The position numbers were made by a program, and so were the translations under genes. The notes beneath the pieces were generated by a model. It was not told the DNA's origin and ran no database searches. It saw only the letters and a program-made list of their open reading frames with translations. Below are positions 26,263 through 35,635 of a DNA stretch of 64,000 bases, one piece after another. The stretch comes from Lachnospiraceae bacterium NSJ-143 (GTDB lineage Bacteria > Bacillota > Clostridia > Lachnospirales > Anaerotignaceae): NCBI GenBank assembly GCA_022867625.1, contig JALIFM010000002.1, forward strand, positions 186,001-250,000, given 5' to 3'. Each line of letters opens with the position of its first letter. The first letter of the stretch is position 1.

Positions 26263-28032
26263 ATGAGTGTACGTGAATATTTAAAAGATAATGTGCTTGT
26301 ATTTGACGGCAGCATGGGAACATATTTTGCGGCAAAGAGCCGAACACCCTTTGAGAGATGTGAGAGCGCCAATGTTGATAACCCTGAGCAGATTTACAAT
26401 ATCCATATGGAGTATATTGACTCTGGCTGCCGTGCCATAAAGACAAACACATTCGCAGCAAACTTTGATAATTTTGACGGAGATTATGGATATCTTAAGG
26501 AAGTAATTACAAAGGGCTGGGATATAGCAAATAAAGCAGCAAAGGGCAGAGGGGTGTTCGTGTTTGCGGATATCGGACCCGTACAAAGCTCAGGAGACAG
26601 GCCGACAGGTGAAAAATATATTGAAACGGCGGATATTTTTCTGGAGCTGGGAGCGGAAAACTTCCTCATCGAGACACTCTATAATGACGACGGCATATAC
26701 GAGCTTGCACAGCATATTAAGGCAACACGGCCGGAATCATTTATTATAGTATCCTTTGCTGTACAGCCTGACGGATATACAAAAGACGGTCTGCCGGGGT
26801 ATGAGCTTTTAAAAGGCGCATGCGAAAGCCCATTTATTGATTTTGCCGGTCTCAACTGTGTTTCCGGGCCGCACCATACACACCAGTATTTTAGGACAAT
26901 AAGAAGGCTGGGAGAAAATTTCAGTGTCATGCCAAATGCGGGATACCCGACAGTAATAAGCAGCCGTACACTTTTTGAGAGCAGTCCAATGTATTTTGCA
27001 TCAAAAATATGTGATATTGTAAGAGACGGGGCAAAAATTGTAGGCGGCTGCTGCGGCACTACACCGGATTATATCAGGGAAACAGTAAACGAGCTTTCTG
27101 CCGGCGGGATACATCGCGAGAATTATGATAAGAATATTGCTTCTGCGAAAAGTAACAGAGATGCTGTACAGAATAACAGGTTTGCCAATAAGCTGTTTTC
27201 CGGAAAAAAGGTAGTGGCTGTTGAGCTTGACCCTCCGGCTGACGCTGATATATCCAAATTTCTGCAAAGTGCTAAGCTCCTTAAAAACGCAGGCATTGAT
27301 ATACTTACAATAGCGGACTGTCCTATAGCCAAGGCAAGGGCGGACAGCAGCATACTTGCGTGTAAAGTAAGGCGAGAGTTTGATTTGGATACGCTTCCGC
27401 ACATTACATGCAGAGACAGAAATGTTAACGCCACAAAGGCGCTTCTTCTGGGGCTTAACATTGAGGGGGTACATAATGTTCTTATAGTAACAGGCGACCC
27501 GATACCTTCTGCTATGAGGGATGAGGTAAAAAGTGTTTTTAACTTTAACTCCCGTATGCTGGCAAAATTTATAACAGCTCTTAATGAAACAGTTTTTGAG
27601 CAGAGGTTTCTTATATGCGGTGCACTCAATGTTAACTCTAAAAATTTTGATATACAACTTAAAATGGCCAAAGAAAAAGAAGCCAACGGTGTTGAGGTAT
27701 TCCTTACCCAGCCGGTTATGACAAAAAGCGGTTACGAAAATCTTAAAACAGCAAAAAGGGAGCTTTCGGGGAAAATACTGGCTGGAATAATGCCTGTTGT
27801 AAGCTACAGAAACGCATGCTTTATGGAAAGTGAAATTTCTGGAATTAATGTTGACAAAGAGATAATCGAACTTTTTAAAAATAAAACGAAAGAGGAAAGT
27901 ATAAGCCTTGGAGTGAAAATAGCTGTTGATATAGCAGAAAAGGTAAAGGATTTCTGTGACGGTTATTATTTTATAGCGCCTTTCGGAAAGGCGGATATGG
28001 TTTGCGAAATAATTGAAAAACTTGAAAAATAA
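26263..28032 (+). CDS. Bifunctional homocysteine S-methyltransferase / methylenetetrahydrofolate reductase
   Basis: A 589-residue fusion. The N-terminal half (about 1-290) is a homocysteine S-methyltransferase domain with GLNCVSGP and GGCCGTTP zinc-ligand motifs. The C-terminal half (about 300-589) is an MTHFR-type FAD barrel (AVELDPPADAD, HITCRDRN, VTGDPI). The fusion resembles YitJ of Bacillus. It can supply 5-methyl-tetrahydrofolate to the adjacent MetH and may itself methylate homocysteine. The ATG at 26263 has AAAGGA eight bases upstream; a TTG at 26257 behind GGAGG is an alternative. A terminator follows. Confidence 0.92.
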   Translation: MSVREYLKDNVLVFDGSMGTYFAAKSRTPFERCESANVDNPEQIYNIHMEYIDSGCRAIKTNTFAANFDNFDGDYGYLKEVITKGWDIANKAAKGRGVFVFADIGPVQSSGDRPTGEKYIETADIFLELGAENFLIETLYNDDGIYELAQHIKATRPESFIIVSFAVQPDGYTKDGLPGYELLKGACESPFIDFAGLNCVSGPHHTHQYFRTIRRLGENFSVMPNAGYPTVISSRTLFESSPMYFASKICDIVRDGAKIVGGCCGTTPDYIRETVNELSAGGIHRENYDKNIASAKSNRDAVQNNRFANKLFSGKKVVAVELDPPADADISKFLQSAKLLKNAGIDILTIADCPIAKARADSSILACKVRREFDLDTLPHITCRDRNVNATKALLLGLNIEGVHNVLIVTGDPIPSAMRDEVKSVFNFNSRMLAKFITALNETVFEQRFLICGALNVNSKNFDIQLKMAKEKEANGVEVFLTQPVMTKSGYENLKTAKRELSGKILAGIMPVVSYRNACFMESEISGINVDKEIIELFKNKTKEESISLGVKIAVDIAEKVKDFCDGYYFIAPFGKADMVCEIIEKLEK

Positions 28033-28033
28033 C

Positions 28034-28073
28034 AAAAAGGCCAATAGTTTATAATAAACTATTGGTCTTTTTC
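28034..28073. terminator. Terminator between the methionine operon and the GNAT gene
   Basis: AAAAAGGCCAATAGTTTA with TAAACTATTGGTCTTTTT forms a long near-perfect hairpin with A- and T-runs, usable by the converging genes on both strands. Confidence 0.9.
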
Positions 28074-28082
28074 AGCTTAGTA

Positions 28083-28520
28083 TTATTGACCTTTTTTAAA
28101 CTGTATATATTCAAAAGGCTCAAATCCAAGGCTTTTATAGAGCTTAATAGCCCTGTGGTTGTCTGGCTCGGTCTCGAGCCTGAAGCGGCTGGCGCTGCTG
28201 AAGTTTTCGTCAAGGAATTTAAAGAACTCTTTTCCCAGACCATAGCTTCTGTATTCGGGTTTGATAAAAAGCTCCTCAATCCATACAACAAGCCCTCCGG
28301 ATTCCTGTGAAAATGTTTTGGCAAGAAGGCCAAAGCCTGTAACAGTGCCGTCAGCTTCTATAAAGTACCCTTCAACATACCTGTCGGAGTTTATCATTTC
28401 ATCGAATGTTGCCTCAATGTTTTTTAAACCGACAGGAGCTATTACAGCACCTGAATTATAAAAGTCAACAGCCATTTTAATGTACTCATCCCTGTCGCCG
28501 GGTTTAATTTTTCTAATCAT
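28083..28520 (-). CDS. GNAT-family N-acetyltransferase
   Basis: A 145-residue GNAT-fold enzyme. The acetyl-CoA-binding motif A is KPEYRSYGLGKEFFKFL (about 83-100), followed by the terminal ETEPDNHRAIKLYKSLGFEPFEYIQF. Substrate unknown; the form resembles small amino-group acetyltransferases. A longer open frame starts at 28562, but GGAGGT seven bases before the ATG at 28520 fixes the start. Monocistronic and convergent with the methionine operon. Confidence 0.85.
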   Translation of the reverse strand: MIRKIKPGDRDEYIKMAVDFYNSGAVIAPVGLKNIEATFDEMINSDRYVEGYFIEADGTVTGFGLLAKTFSQESGGLVVWIEELFIKPEYRSYGLGKEFFKFLDENFSSASRFRLETEPDNHRAIKLYKSLGFEPFEYIQFKKGQ

Positions 28521-28751
28521 TTGTAACCTCCATAAATTAGACATAGTCAGACGATTTAACAATTATACATGATATAAGCCTTTGTTTTCAAGATGTGGAT
28601 ATAATAAAGTGAGGAAATGCTGTTCTGAGGATAATAAAATATTCTGATGACTTTTATACATTATTTATTATGTCGCTTAAAGCCTTTTTCTTGTACTTTT
28701 TTAATTCTTAAAGTATAATGGAGAAAGAATTTTTTACAGAGGTGTTTTTTG

Positions 28752-29390
28752 ATGGATAGCCAGCTTGAAAAACTTATAGGCTGCAAAAGCTTTGCCATAC
28801 TTGGCGGTACTTTTGACCCAGTGCATGTTGGACATATTGAAATAGCTAAGTCAGTGATTAAAAAGACAGGGGCGGAAAAGATACTGTTTCTTCCGTCAGG
28901 CAACCCTCCGCATAAAAATAGTGAGGCGGTTACAGACAGTTTTCACAGGCTGAATATGCTTAAAATGGCGGTTGAAGGAGAAAAGGATTTTGTTGTATCT
29001 TCTATAGAAATTGACCGTGAAGGCAAAACATATACTATAGATACTGTTAAGGAGCTAAGAGGGATATTCGGGAATAGTGTTAAATTCTTTTTTATAATGG
29101 GAGCAGATGCGCTTCATTATATTTATATGTGGAAAAATTTTGAGGAGCTTCTTAAAATATGTTCTTTCGCGGCTGTTACAAGGCCTGGATACATGACTTC
29201 TGAGCTTAAAAAAGATGTTGATATACTTACGGATAAATATGGCGGAGATATCCATATTATAGATATACCTCCTGTAGATGTGTCTTCATCTAAAATACGT
29301 GATAATATTGAAAATGGGCTGGCAATAAATGGCATGGTTGACAGCAGGGTAATGGATTATATAGAAAAATACGGGCTTTATAGAGGCTGA
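28752..29390 (+). CDS. nadD: Nicotinate-nucleotide adenylyltransferase
   Basis: A 212-residue enzyme that joins ATP and nicotinate mononucleotide to give deamido-NAD. The nucleotidyltransferase motifs GGTFDPVHVGH (about 19-29) and the C-terminal ISSSKIR equivalent (VSSSKIRDNI) are present. The ATG at 28752 has GAGGTG upstream; a TTG directly before it is not needed. It starts the nadD-yqeK-rsfS cluster, a very common arrangement in Firmicutes. Confidence 0.95.
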   Translation: MDSQLEKLIGCKSFAILGGTFDPVHVGHIEIAKSVIKKTGAEKILFLPSGNPPHKNSEAVTDSFHRLNMLKMAVEGEKDFVVSSIEIDREGKTYTIDTVKELRGIFGNSVKFFFIMGADALHYIYMWKNFEELLKICSFAAVTRPGYMTSELKKDVDILTDKYGGDIHIIDIPPVDVSSSKIRDNIENGLAINGMVDSRVMDYIEKYGLYRG

Positions 29391-29446
29391 AAGATTTTAA
29401 AAATTTATTTTTAAATATACAACTACTGAATTAGGATGATGAAAAA

Positions 29447-30022
29447 ATGCTGAGTTTTACAGTTTCAGAAAGGAAGCTACAGTCTTCGCTTTCTATTGAA
29501 AGATATATCCATACTATGGGTGTTGTTAAGGCGGCAAGAGGCCTTTCAAAAAGATATGGTGCGGATATGGAAAAAGCTTCATATGCAGCTTTGCTTCATG
29601 ACTGCGCTAAGGACTATCCAAATGATATGAAACTCAGGTTCTGTCGGGAATACCATATACCGGTAGACGATATTATGGCATTAAACACTGAGCTTATACA
29701 TCAGTTTCTGGGCGCAGAGGTCGCAAAGAGGGAGTATCTGGTTGAAGATGAGGACATACTTAATGCCATAAGGTTTCATACTACAGGAAGGCCTGGAATG
29801 TCGCTTTTGGAGAAGATTATATTTATAGCGGACTATATAGAAGAAGGGCGAAGGAAATTTGACACCCTTGAGGTTTCAAGAGAGCTTGCTTATGAAAACA
29901 TTGATAAGGCCATGGCGTTTATTTTAAAAAACACAATTGAGTATATAAAATTAAAAGACAGAGCTTTACACCCGTTAAGTGTGGAGGCTTATGAATTTTA
30001 TAAATGTTACATGGAGGAATGA
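29447..30022 (+). CDS. yqeK: HD-domain hydrolase YqeK (Ap4A hydrolase type)
   Basis: A 191-residue HD-superfamily metal-dependent phosphohydrolase; YqeK proteins split diadenosine tetraphosphate symmetrically to ADP. The HD metal motif is in YAALLHDCAKDYP (about 47-59), and the downstream ligands are in FHTTGRPGM. It lies between nadD and rsfS; its TGA is one base before the rsfS ATG, so they are co-translated. Confidence 0.9.
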   Translation: MLSFTVSERKLQSSLSIERYIHTMGVVKAARGLSKRYGADMEKASYAALLHDCAKDYPNDMKLRFCREYHIPVDDIMALNTELIHQFLGAEVAKREYLVEDEDILNAIRFHTTGRPGMSLLEKIIFIADYIEEGRRKFDTLEVSRELAYENIDKAMAFILKNTIEYIKLKDRALHPLSVEAYEFYKCYMEE

Positions 30023-30023
30023 T

Positions 30024-30359
30024 ATGGATTTTATTGATGCAGCGCGTATAGCAAAGGACGCGCTTGAGGATAAAAAGGCGGAGGACGTGAAGATTCTTGA
30101 TATAAGAGGTCTGAGCTCTGTGGCTGACTTTTTTGTTGTTGGAAGCGGAAACAACATTAACCAGCTTAAGGCTATGGCTGACTATGTTGAAGAAAAGCTG
30201 TATGAAAAGGGTTTAAGACTGCACCATTCAGAAGGGTATCAAAGCGCTTCGTGGGTTCTGCTGGATTTTAACGGACTGGTGCTTCATTTGTTTATTAAGG
30301 ACCAGAGGGAATTTTACGGACTTGACAGGGTATGGGCAGACGCAGAGAGCATAAATTAA
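30024..30359 (+). CDS. rsfS: Ribosomal silencing factor RsfS
   Basis: A 111-residue protein of the RsfS/Iojap family, which binds ribosomal protein uL14 and blocks joining of the subunits when nutrients are scarce. Family motifs are VADFFVVGSGNNINQLKAM and the C-terminal HSEGYQSASWVLLDFNGLVLHLF. An open frame begins earlier (29979) inside yqeK, but ATGGAGG places the start at 30024. The stop is followed at once by a terminator. Confidence 0.94.
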   Translation: MDFIDAARIAKDALEDKKAEDVKILDIRGLSSVADFFVVGSGNNINQLKAMADYVEEKLYEKGLRLHHSEGYQSASWVLLDFNGLVLHLFIKDQREFYGLDRVWADAESIN

Positions 30360-30392
30360 AAAGCGTGCCTTGTATGGCACGCATATTTATTT
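30360..30392 (+). terminator. Terminator after rsfS
   Basis: GCGTGCC/GGCACGC hairpin with a five-base loop, followed by an AT-rich tail. Confidence 0.7.
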
Positions 30393-30411
30393 ATACTATA
30401 ATGGCAGAGTA

Positions 30412-30855
30412 TTACTGTCTTTTGTTTGCTCTTTTGTTAAGCCCAGCCTGCTTTTCGTTTGACTGTTTGAGAAATTCCTTCATTTTTTCCTCAAAATCAG
30501 ACAGTGGGGCTGAAGCTGAGGCTTGCCCATGAATATCCCGGTTTTTGTTTTCAAAATTCTGTTTCTGTTCGCGTGGCTTGAAATTATTCTGACGCTGAGG
30601 GGTTTCCGGTTTTGGCAAAGCAGCACGGATTGAAAGTGAAATCCTTTTTGTCTGTTCATCAATTGAAAGGACTTTTACCTTAACGACATCATTTACTTTA
30701 AGATGGTCGTTTATATCCTTTACATATGAATTTGCGACTTCAGAAATGTGCACTAAACCCTGTTTTCCGTCGCTTAAAGCGACTATTGCGCCAAAATCCT
30801 TGATTCTTACAACTTTTCCTTCTACAATGCTTCCGACAGTTATTTGTTCTGACAT
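30412..30855 (-). CDS. S1 RNA-binding domain protein (YabR / general stress protein 13 type)
   Basis: A 147-residue protein. Residues 1-72 form an S1 domain (VGSIVEGKVVRIKDFGAIVALSDGKQGLVHISEV, then RISLSIRAA), the RNA-binding fold of ribosomal protein S1 and PNPase. The rest is a Gln/Lys/Asn-rich, probably disordered tail. Such proteins associate with ribosomes or RNA; the exact role is not established here. Monocistronic, convergent with rsfS. Confidence 0.85.
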   Translation of the reverse strand: MSEQITVGSIVEGKVVRIKDFGAIVALSDGKQGLVHISEVANSYVKDINDHLKVNDVVKVKVLSIDEQTKRISLSIRAALPKPETPQRQNNFKPREQKQNFENKNRDIHGQASASAPLSDFEEKMKEFLKQSNEKQAGLNKRANKRQ

Positions 30856-30976
30856 TAAATGCTACACTCCCAATAAAAAAATTTAATTTAGAAAATTATA
30901 ACATAACTATCTTTAAAATACAATAAAATTGATGTTTATAAATTTTAAGGTTTTAATTTAAGAAAGGATACATATT

Positions 30977-32359
30977 ATGCCGAAGAGAAATGATATTATA
31001 GAGGTAAAAATTGATACGCTTGAGTTTCCAAACAAGGGACTGGGAAATTTTGATGGATACAGAGCAGTTGTTAAAAATACAATACCAGGACAGGAAGTTA
31101 TTGCCAGGGTAGCTAAAAAGAAAAATGGAAGTCTTGAGTGCAGGCTTATGGAGGTTAAAGAGAAGGCTGAATATGAGATAAACAGCGTTTGTCCGCATTT
31201 TGAGCTTTGCGGGGGGTGTTCTTATCAGAATATACCTGTAGATAAGGAAAATGAGATTAAAGCAGCACAGGTTTTGACACTTCTGAAAAAAGCCGGAATA
31301 AGGGATTTTGTGTTTGAAGGTATAGAAACGTCACCGGTGATTGAGGGATACAGGAACAAGTGTGAATTTTCATTTGGTGATACAGAAAAGGGAGGAATGC
31401 TTGCTCTCGGCATGAGAAAAAGACAAAGCCATTATGAGGTAGTTAATCTGACAGACTGTAACTTGGTAGATGAGGATTATTTAAAAATAATTAAAGCTTC
31501 TGTTGAATATTTCAGAGAGAAAGGTACACCTTTTTATCATAAGGCTCGCCATGACGGATGCTTAAGGCATTTGGTCATAAGAAAAGGCGCTTATACAGGA
31601 GAAATATTGGTTAACCTTATAACTGCCAATGAAATGAATTTTGATTTAAAAGAGTTCGCGGATAAAATTTTGTCTTTGAATTTAGACGGAAAAATATGCT
31701 CTGTTCTTCATACACAAAATGACTCTTTGGGCGATGTGGTAAAAAGTGATAAAACTACAATTTTGTTTGGAAACGATTACTTTACAGAACGGCTTTTTGA
31801 CCTTGAATTTAAGGTTACTGCATTTTCATTTTTTCAGACCAACACTAAGGGAGCTGAAATATTATATTCTATAGTAAAGGAGTATGCTGGAGATTCTTCT
31901 GAAAAGACGGTTTTTGACCTTTACTGTGGCACAGGCACAATAGGCCAGATAATGGCAGAAAAAAGCCGCAAAGTAATAGGCATAGAGATTGTTGAGGAGG
32001 CTGTTGCAGCTGCAAACGATAACTCTGAAAGAAACGGTATAAATAATTGCGTTTTTATTGCGGGAGATGTGCTTAAGAAAGTTGATGAGCTTGACGAAAA
32101 GCCGGATATTATAATAGTTGACCCTCCAAGGGAGGGGATACATCCCAAGGCTATAAATAAAATAATTGATTTTGGAGCTGACAGAGTCGTTTATGTTTCT
32201 TGCAAACCGTCATCCCTTGCGAAGGACTTAACGGTTTTTGAAGAAAATGGGTATAAAGTTGAAAAGGTTAAATGTGTAAATCAGTTTCCGAGGACTGTAC
32301 ATGTGGAGACAATAGTACTGCTGCAGAAAAAGGAGTTGACACGAGATATAGAAAAATAA
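30977..32359 (+). CDS. rlmD: 23S rRNA (uracil-C5)-methyltransferase, RlmD/RumA family
   Basis: A 460-residue SAM-dependent RNA methyltransferase. The N-terminal TRAM domain (about 5-65) is followed by an iron-sulfur cysteine cluster (CPHFELCGGC, with a later Cys in LTDCNLV), and then a SAM domain with FDLYCGTGTIGQ and the catalytic cysteine in YVSCKPSSLAKD. The exact uracil methylated cannot be read. The 3' end and terminator of this gene are present again at 44324-44480, which makes it the likely integration site of the downstream island. Confidence 0.93.
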   Translation: MPKRNDIIEVKIDTLEFPNKGLGNFDGYRAVVKNTIPGQEVIARVAKKKNGSLECRLMEVKEKAEYEINSVCPHFELCGGCSYQNIPVDKENEIKAAQVLTLLKKAGIRDFVFEGIETSPVIEGYRNKCEFSFGDTEKGGMLALGMRKRQSHYEVVNLTDCNLVDEDYLKIIKASVEYFREKGTPFYHKARHDGCLRHLVIRKGAYTGEILVNLITANEMNFDLKEFADKILSLNLDGKICSVLHTQNDSLGDVVKSDKTTILFGNDYFTERLFDLEFKVTAFSFFQTNTKGAEILYSIVKEYAGDSSEKTVFDLYCGTGTIGQIMAEKSRKVIGIEIVEEAVAAANDNSERNGINNCVFIAGDVLKKVDELDEKPDIIIVDPPREGIHPKAINKIIDFGADRVVYVSCKPSSLAKDLTVFEENGYKVEKVKCVNQFPRTVHVETIVLLQKKELTRDIEK

Positions 32360-32457
32360 TTAAAATAAAACACAATATCATGTGGTTTTGATGGGCGTTT
32401 TTGTACAAAAAAATGCCCCTTTTTTGATGGTTTTTTTGAGGAAAACTGATGATGCAG
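32301..32457 (+). repeat. Direct repeat, copy A: rlmD 3' end and terminator
   Basis: This 157-base segment is repeated at 44324-44480 with a constant offset of 12,023 and no indels; by eye there are about eight mismatches. It covers the last 19 codons of rlmD, its stop and its terminator. Confidence 0.9.
32393..32430 (+). terminator. Terminator after rlmD
   Basis: GGGCGTTTTT with AAAAATGCCC forms the hairpin, followed by CCTTTTTT. A second copy lies at 44416-44450. Confidence 0.85.
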
Positions 32458-32614
32458 AATGCTCAAAAAAGGTGGTGGTGGTGGGGAGAATGTTTAAAAA
32501 ATAAATTGAAGATGCGTGTCAAATAATAAGAAGAGTTAATTTACTTTACTTAATACTGCAAAGGGATATAGATGTAAATGTTATAAAAAATAATATATAA
32601 AAGGCCAATAAATA

Positions 32615-32649
32615 TAAGAGCCTCAGTATAATATTATCTGAAGCTCTTA
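32615..32649 (-). terminator. Terminator for the AGCS symporter gene
   Basis: TAAGAGCCTCAG pairs with CTGAAGCTCTTA with one mismatch; a T-rich stretch follows on the minus strand. The rest of 32458-32711 is AT-rich and shows no gene. Confidence 0.65.
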
Positions 32650-32711
32650 ACTATGATTATAGATGACTAATAACTTGATTCTAGTACTAAAAGATTTGAA
32701 ACATTTAAGTC

Positions 32712-34166
32712 TTAATCTCTATTACTTAACTCTTTCCATAAATTAGGTTCGGTTCCCTTGATTCCCAACTTTTCAGGGTCAAATGTAAATTTTGTTACAC
32801 CGGCTTTTTTCTGTTCCTCATAATCTTTCAAGGCTGCAAGGGCGTTGCGGCCAAGAATGAAAATTATTGGGAGGTTAATAAATGTCATTATACCTAATGC
32901 AACATCTGCCATGCCCCACGCAAATTCTGAGTAATAAAGTCCACCAACAAATATTGCAAATACTGACATTAACCTTGCTGCGATTGCGGCTTGCTTTGTG
33001 TGTTTTTTAAATATGTAAACAAGGTTTACTTCACCATAATAGTGCATAGCGACTATTGAAGTAAAGCAGAAGAACAAAACGCATATTGTCATTATATAAG
33101 AGCCAATTCCTCCAATTGTATTGGTTATACCATTTTGAACATATGAAACGCCGTATTCAAGATCTGGAACATGGGCAACAACCATATTTCCAAGCGGATC
33201 AACGACATTATAGCTTTCAGTTACAATTATAGTAACAGCGCCTATTAAACATATTAGAAGTGTATCAAAATATACTGCTAAAGATTGTGTAAAGCCTTCC
33301 TGCGCCGGATGTTCAACATCAGATGCACCAGCGGATACAGTTGCGCTTCCCTGACCAGCTTCGTTTGAATATAGACCACGTTTAACACCCCAGCTTACAG
33401 CGGTTCCAAGCATACCGCCTAAAAATGATTTTGGGTTAAAAGCGCAGTTGAGCATCAATGCAATTGCTCCGGGAATTTTTGAAAAATTAAGTACTATTAC
33501 TACCAGACACATTGTTATATATACAAATGACATAAATGGAACTGCTTTGTCACTGAACGTTCCGATTCTCTTAACACCACCAAAAACAAGAAGTGCGAAT
33601 GTTATTGCTATAAAAATTGTTGGTATCAGAGGTTTAATGCCAAGTGTCATATCAACAGAAGTGACAATTGTTTTTATATTTGGAAGATGAAATCCGAAGC
33701 ATTCACCTGCAAAGGCACATACAGCAAAAATAATTGCCAACCAACGAAGTCCAATACCTTTTTCTATATAGTAACAGGTTCCTCCACGAAATTCTTTATT
33801 TCCAAAACGTATTTTATAAATCTGAGATAATGTACACTCAATAAAAGATGTCGCTCCGCCGATTATTGCTGTAAGACACATCCAAGGTATTGAACCGGGA
33901 CCTCCAAAGCATATTGCTGTAGCAACTCCTGCAACATTGCCTACACCAACTCTGCCGGAAACAGAAATCATAAAAGATTGGAGTCCTGAAATACCTTCTT
34001 TTGTTTTTCCGCTGTTTTTATAGATTAGACCACACATATCTTTAATTCTGCGTACTTGGACAAACCTTGTGCGTATTGTAAAATAAACACCGACAGCTAT
34101 TATGAGTGCAGGGGTTGCCGAGCTCCAAAGCATCTTTGTTATAAAATTCATAATGTCCATTAACAT
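32712..34166 (-). CDS. Alanine/glycine:cation symporter (AGCS family)
   Basis: A 484-residue, roughly eleven-helix transporter that moves a small neutral amino acid with Na+ or H+. AGCS signatures are SGRVGVGNVAGVATAICFGGPGS (about 69-92) and YSNEAGQGSA (about 270-280). The ATG has AGGAGG just upstream. It is divergent from the LysR gene, and a LysR-type box sits in the shared intergenic region, so it is probably part of the LysR regulon. The substrate may be the amino acid handled by the island enzymes (inference). Confidence 0.9.
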   Translation of the reverse strand: MLMDIMNFITKMLWSSATPALIIAVGVYFTIRTRFVQVRRIKDMCGLIYKNSGKTKEGISGLQSFMISVSGRVGVGNVAGVATAICFGGPGSIPWMCLTAIIGGATSFIECTLSQIYKIRFGNKEFRGGTCYYIEKGIGLRWLAIIFAVCAFAGECFGFHLPNIKTIVTSVDMTLGIKPLIPTIFIAITFALLVFGGVKRIGTFSDKAVPFMSFVYITMCLVVIVLNFSKIPGAIALMLNCAFNPKSFLGGMLGTAVSWGVKRGLYSNEAGQGSATVSAGASDVEHPAQEGFTQSLAVYFDTLLICLIGAVTIIVTESYNVVDPLGNMVVAHVPDLEYGVSYVQNGITNTIGGIGSYIMTICVLFFCFTSIVAMHYYGEVNLVYIFKKHTKQAAIAARLMSVFAIFVGGLYYSEFAWGMADVALGIMTFINLPIIFILGRNALAALKDYEEQKKAGVTKFTFDPEKLGIKGTEPNLWKELSNRD

Positions 34167-34435
34167 ATAATACCTCCTATATTTTTATATGCCCCCAAAC
34201 CAACAAATACATTTTTAAGACAAAATATTAAAATCACCTCATCTTATTTAGATAATCTGTGATAAATGTGGAATTGTTATGCCGGATTGATGAATAAAAA
34301 ATCCACAATACATGCTGTTAAAAAATAATTGTGTATATTTCGGATAGATATTTGTCGCAAAATTTTGCTTATTTGTTAGTGTTTTACTACTTGCTGAGTA
34401 ATTGTTCTTGCTACTGATATAATTAATACCTAAAT

Positions 34436-34460
34436 AAATTTCAAATGACCACTTGAATTT
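34436..34460 (+). promoter_or_regulatory. LysR-type operator candidate, copy 1
   Basis: An imperfect palindrome, AAATTTCAA and TTGAATTT flanking ATGACCAC. A near-identical box occurs at 35636-35659 before the aminotransferase operon. It lies between the divergent AGCS and LysR genes; a TATAAT at 34471-34476 follows on the plus strand. Apart from this box and promoter, 34167-34557 shows no gene. Confidence 0.55.
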
Positions 34461-34557
34461 ATAAAATGATTATAATACAATTAATACATGATGTAAAAAT
34501 AAATATTTTCATTTTAAAGATGAGTATTTATTCAAGTATACTGAAATGAGGGATGAT

Positions 34558-35448
34558 ATGTCCATTTATAATTACTCAATTTTTGAAACTGTGGTAGAAC
34601 AGTCGAGTTTTGTAAAAGCGGCTAATATTTTAAATTTAACTCCGTCAGCCATAAGCCATGCAATTGCAAAGCTTGAAAGTGATTTTGGATTTATGTTGTT
34701 TGTACGAAGCAAAACAGGTGTATATTTGACTGGTGAAGGTGAAAAGATTTATCCCCACATTAAGGCTATTTTGAAAGAGGAAGAATATCTGAATCAGGAA
34801 GTTGCCCAGATTCATGATATAGAGAGTGGCATAATAAGCATAGGCGCATTCAGCAGTGTCACTGTCCACTGGCTTCCGGAAATAATTAAGACATTTAGAG
34901 AAAAGCATCCAAAAATTGAAATCAGAGTATTTACCGGCGGATATGATAAGATTCAGGAATGGATAGCAAACCGTTCGGTCGACATCGCTTTTATATCTGA
35001 CAAAGTGCTTCCTGATAATGTTGATTTTATCCCTCTTCATAAAGACCCGATAGTTTTTGTGCTACCAAAAGATTTTAAGCCACACAAAAACAATTATGTG
35101 ACAGTAGATGATGTCCAGAATATGAATTTTGTTATGCAGCTGACCGGAGATAATCAGGAAACAGTAAGAATAATAAAAAAATATAAACTTAATGTCAATT
35201 TTCAGTTTCATATAAAAGACGACAATTCAATAATTGCTATGGTAGAAGCCGGATTTGGAATCAGTGCTCTGCCAAAGCTTGTCTGTAAAGGTATAAGCCG
35301 GAATGTGAATATATGTAAGTTTATACCGGATGAATACCGTATAATTGGACTTGTATGTCCAAGCTCACATTATATTTCTCCTGCCACACAAAAGATGAAA
35401 GAGCATATTATAGAGTTTATTAATAAGAATAATTTATCAAATGTATGA
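34558..35448 (+). CDS. LysR-family transcriptional regulator
   Basis: A 296-residue regulator. The N-terminal winged helix-turn-helix (FVKAANILNLTPSAISHAIAKLESDFGFMLFVRSKTG) is at about 14-55; the periplasmic-binding-protein-like inducer domain fills the rest. The ATG at 34546 is in frame, but AGGGAT sits properly before the ATG at 34558. It is flanked by two matching palindromic boxes, one upstream and one before the next operon, which suggests it controls the AGCS gene, itself and the PLP-enzyme operon. The inducer is probably an amino or keto acid, by analogy with the neighbours. Confidence 0.9.
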   Translation: MSIYNYSIFETVVEQSSFVKAANILNLTPSAISHAIAKLESDFGFMLFVRSKTGVYLTGEGEKIYPHIKAILKEEEYLNQEVAQIHDIESGIISIGAFSSVTVHWLPEIIKTFREKHPKIEIRVFTGGYDKIQEWIANRSVDIAFISDKVLPDNVDFIPLHKDPIVFVLPKDFKPHKNNYVTVDDVQNMNFVMQLTGDNQETVRIIKKYKLNVNFQFHIKDDNSIIAMVEAGFGISALPKLVCKGISRNVNICKFIPDEYRIIGLVCPSSHYISPATQKMKEHIIEFINKNNLSNV

Positions 35449-35477
35449 TTGTATTTGTAGTTTTCTTTAAGAAACTG

Positions 35478-35508
35478 GGTGAACCATAAAACTGGTGCAC
35501 CTTTTTTA
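35478..35508 (+). terminator. Terminator after the LysR gene
   Basis: GGTGAACCA and TGGTGCACC pair with one mismatch; six Ts follow. Confidence 0.8.
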
Positions 35509-35635
35509 TTTGTCAAATTCCGTATTAATTATTATGAATTTGTTTTAGCAAATTTTAGACATGAATATTTACTCATGTTTAAAGAGAAAAAGATTAGTTT
35601 TACACCATATAATTCTTGTATTATATTTAAGTTAT

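Noticed and set aside
27001-28044. 347-codon minus-strand open frame antisense to the MTHFR fusion gene
   Set aside because: Composition is unlike a real protein, it has no ribosome site, and the opposite strand encodes a well-conserved enzyme.
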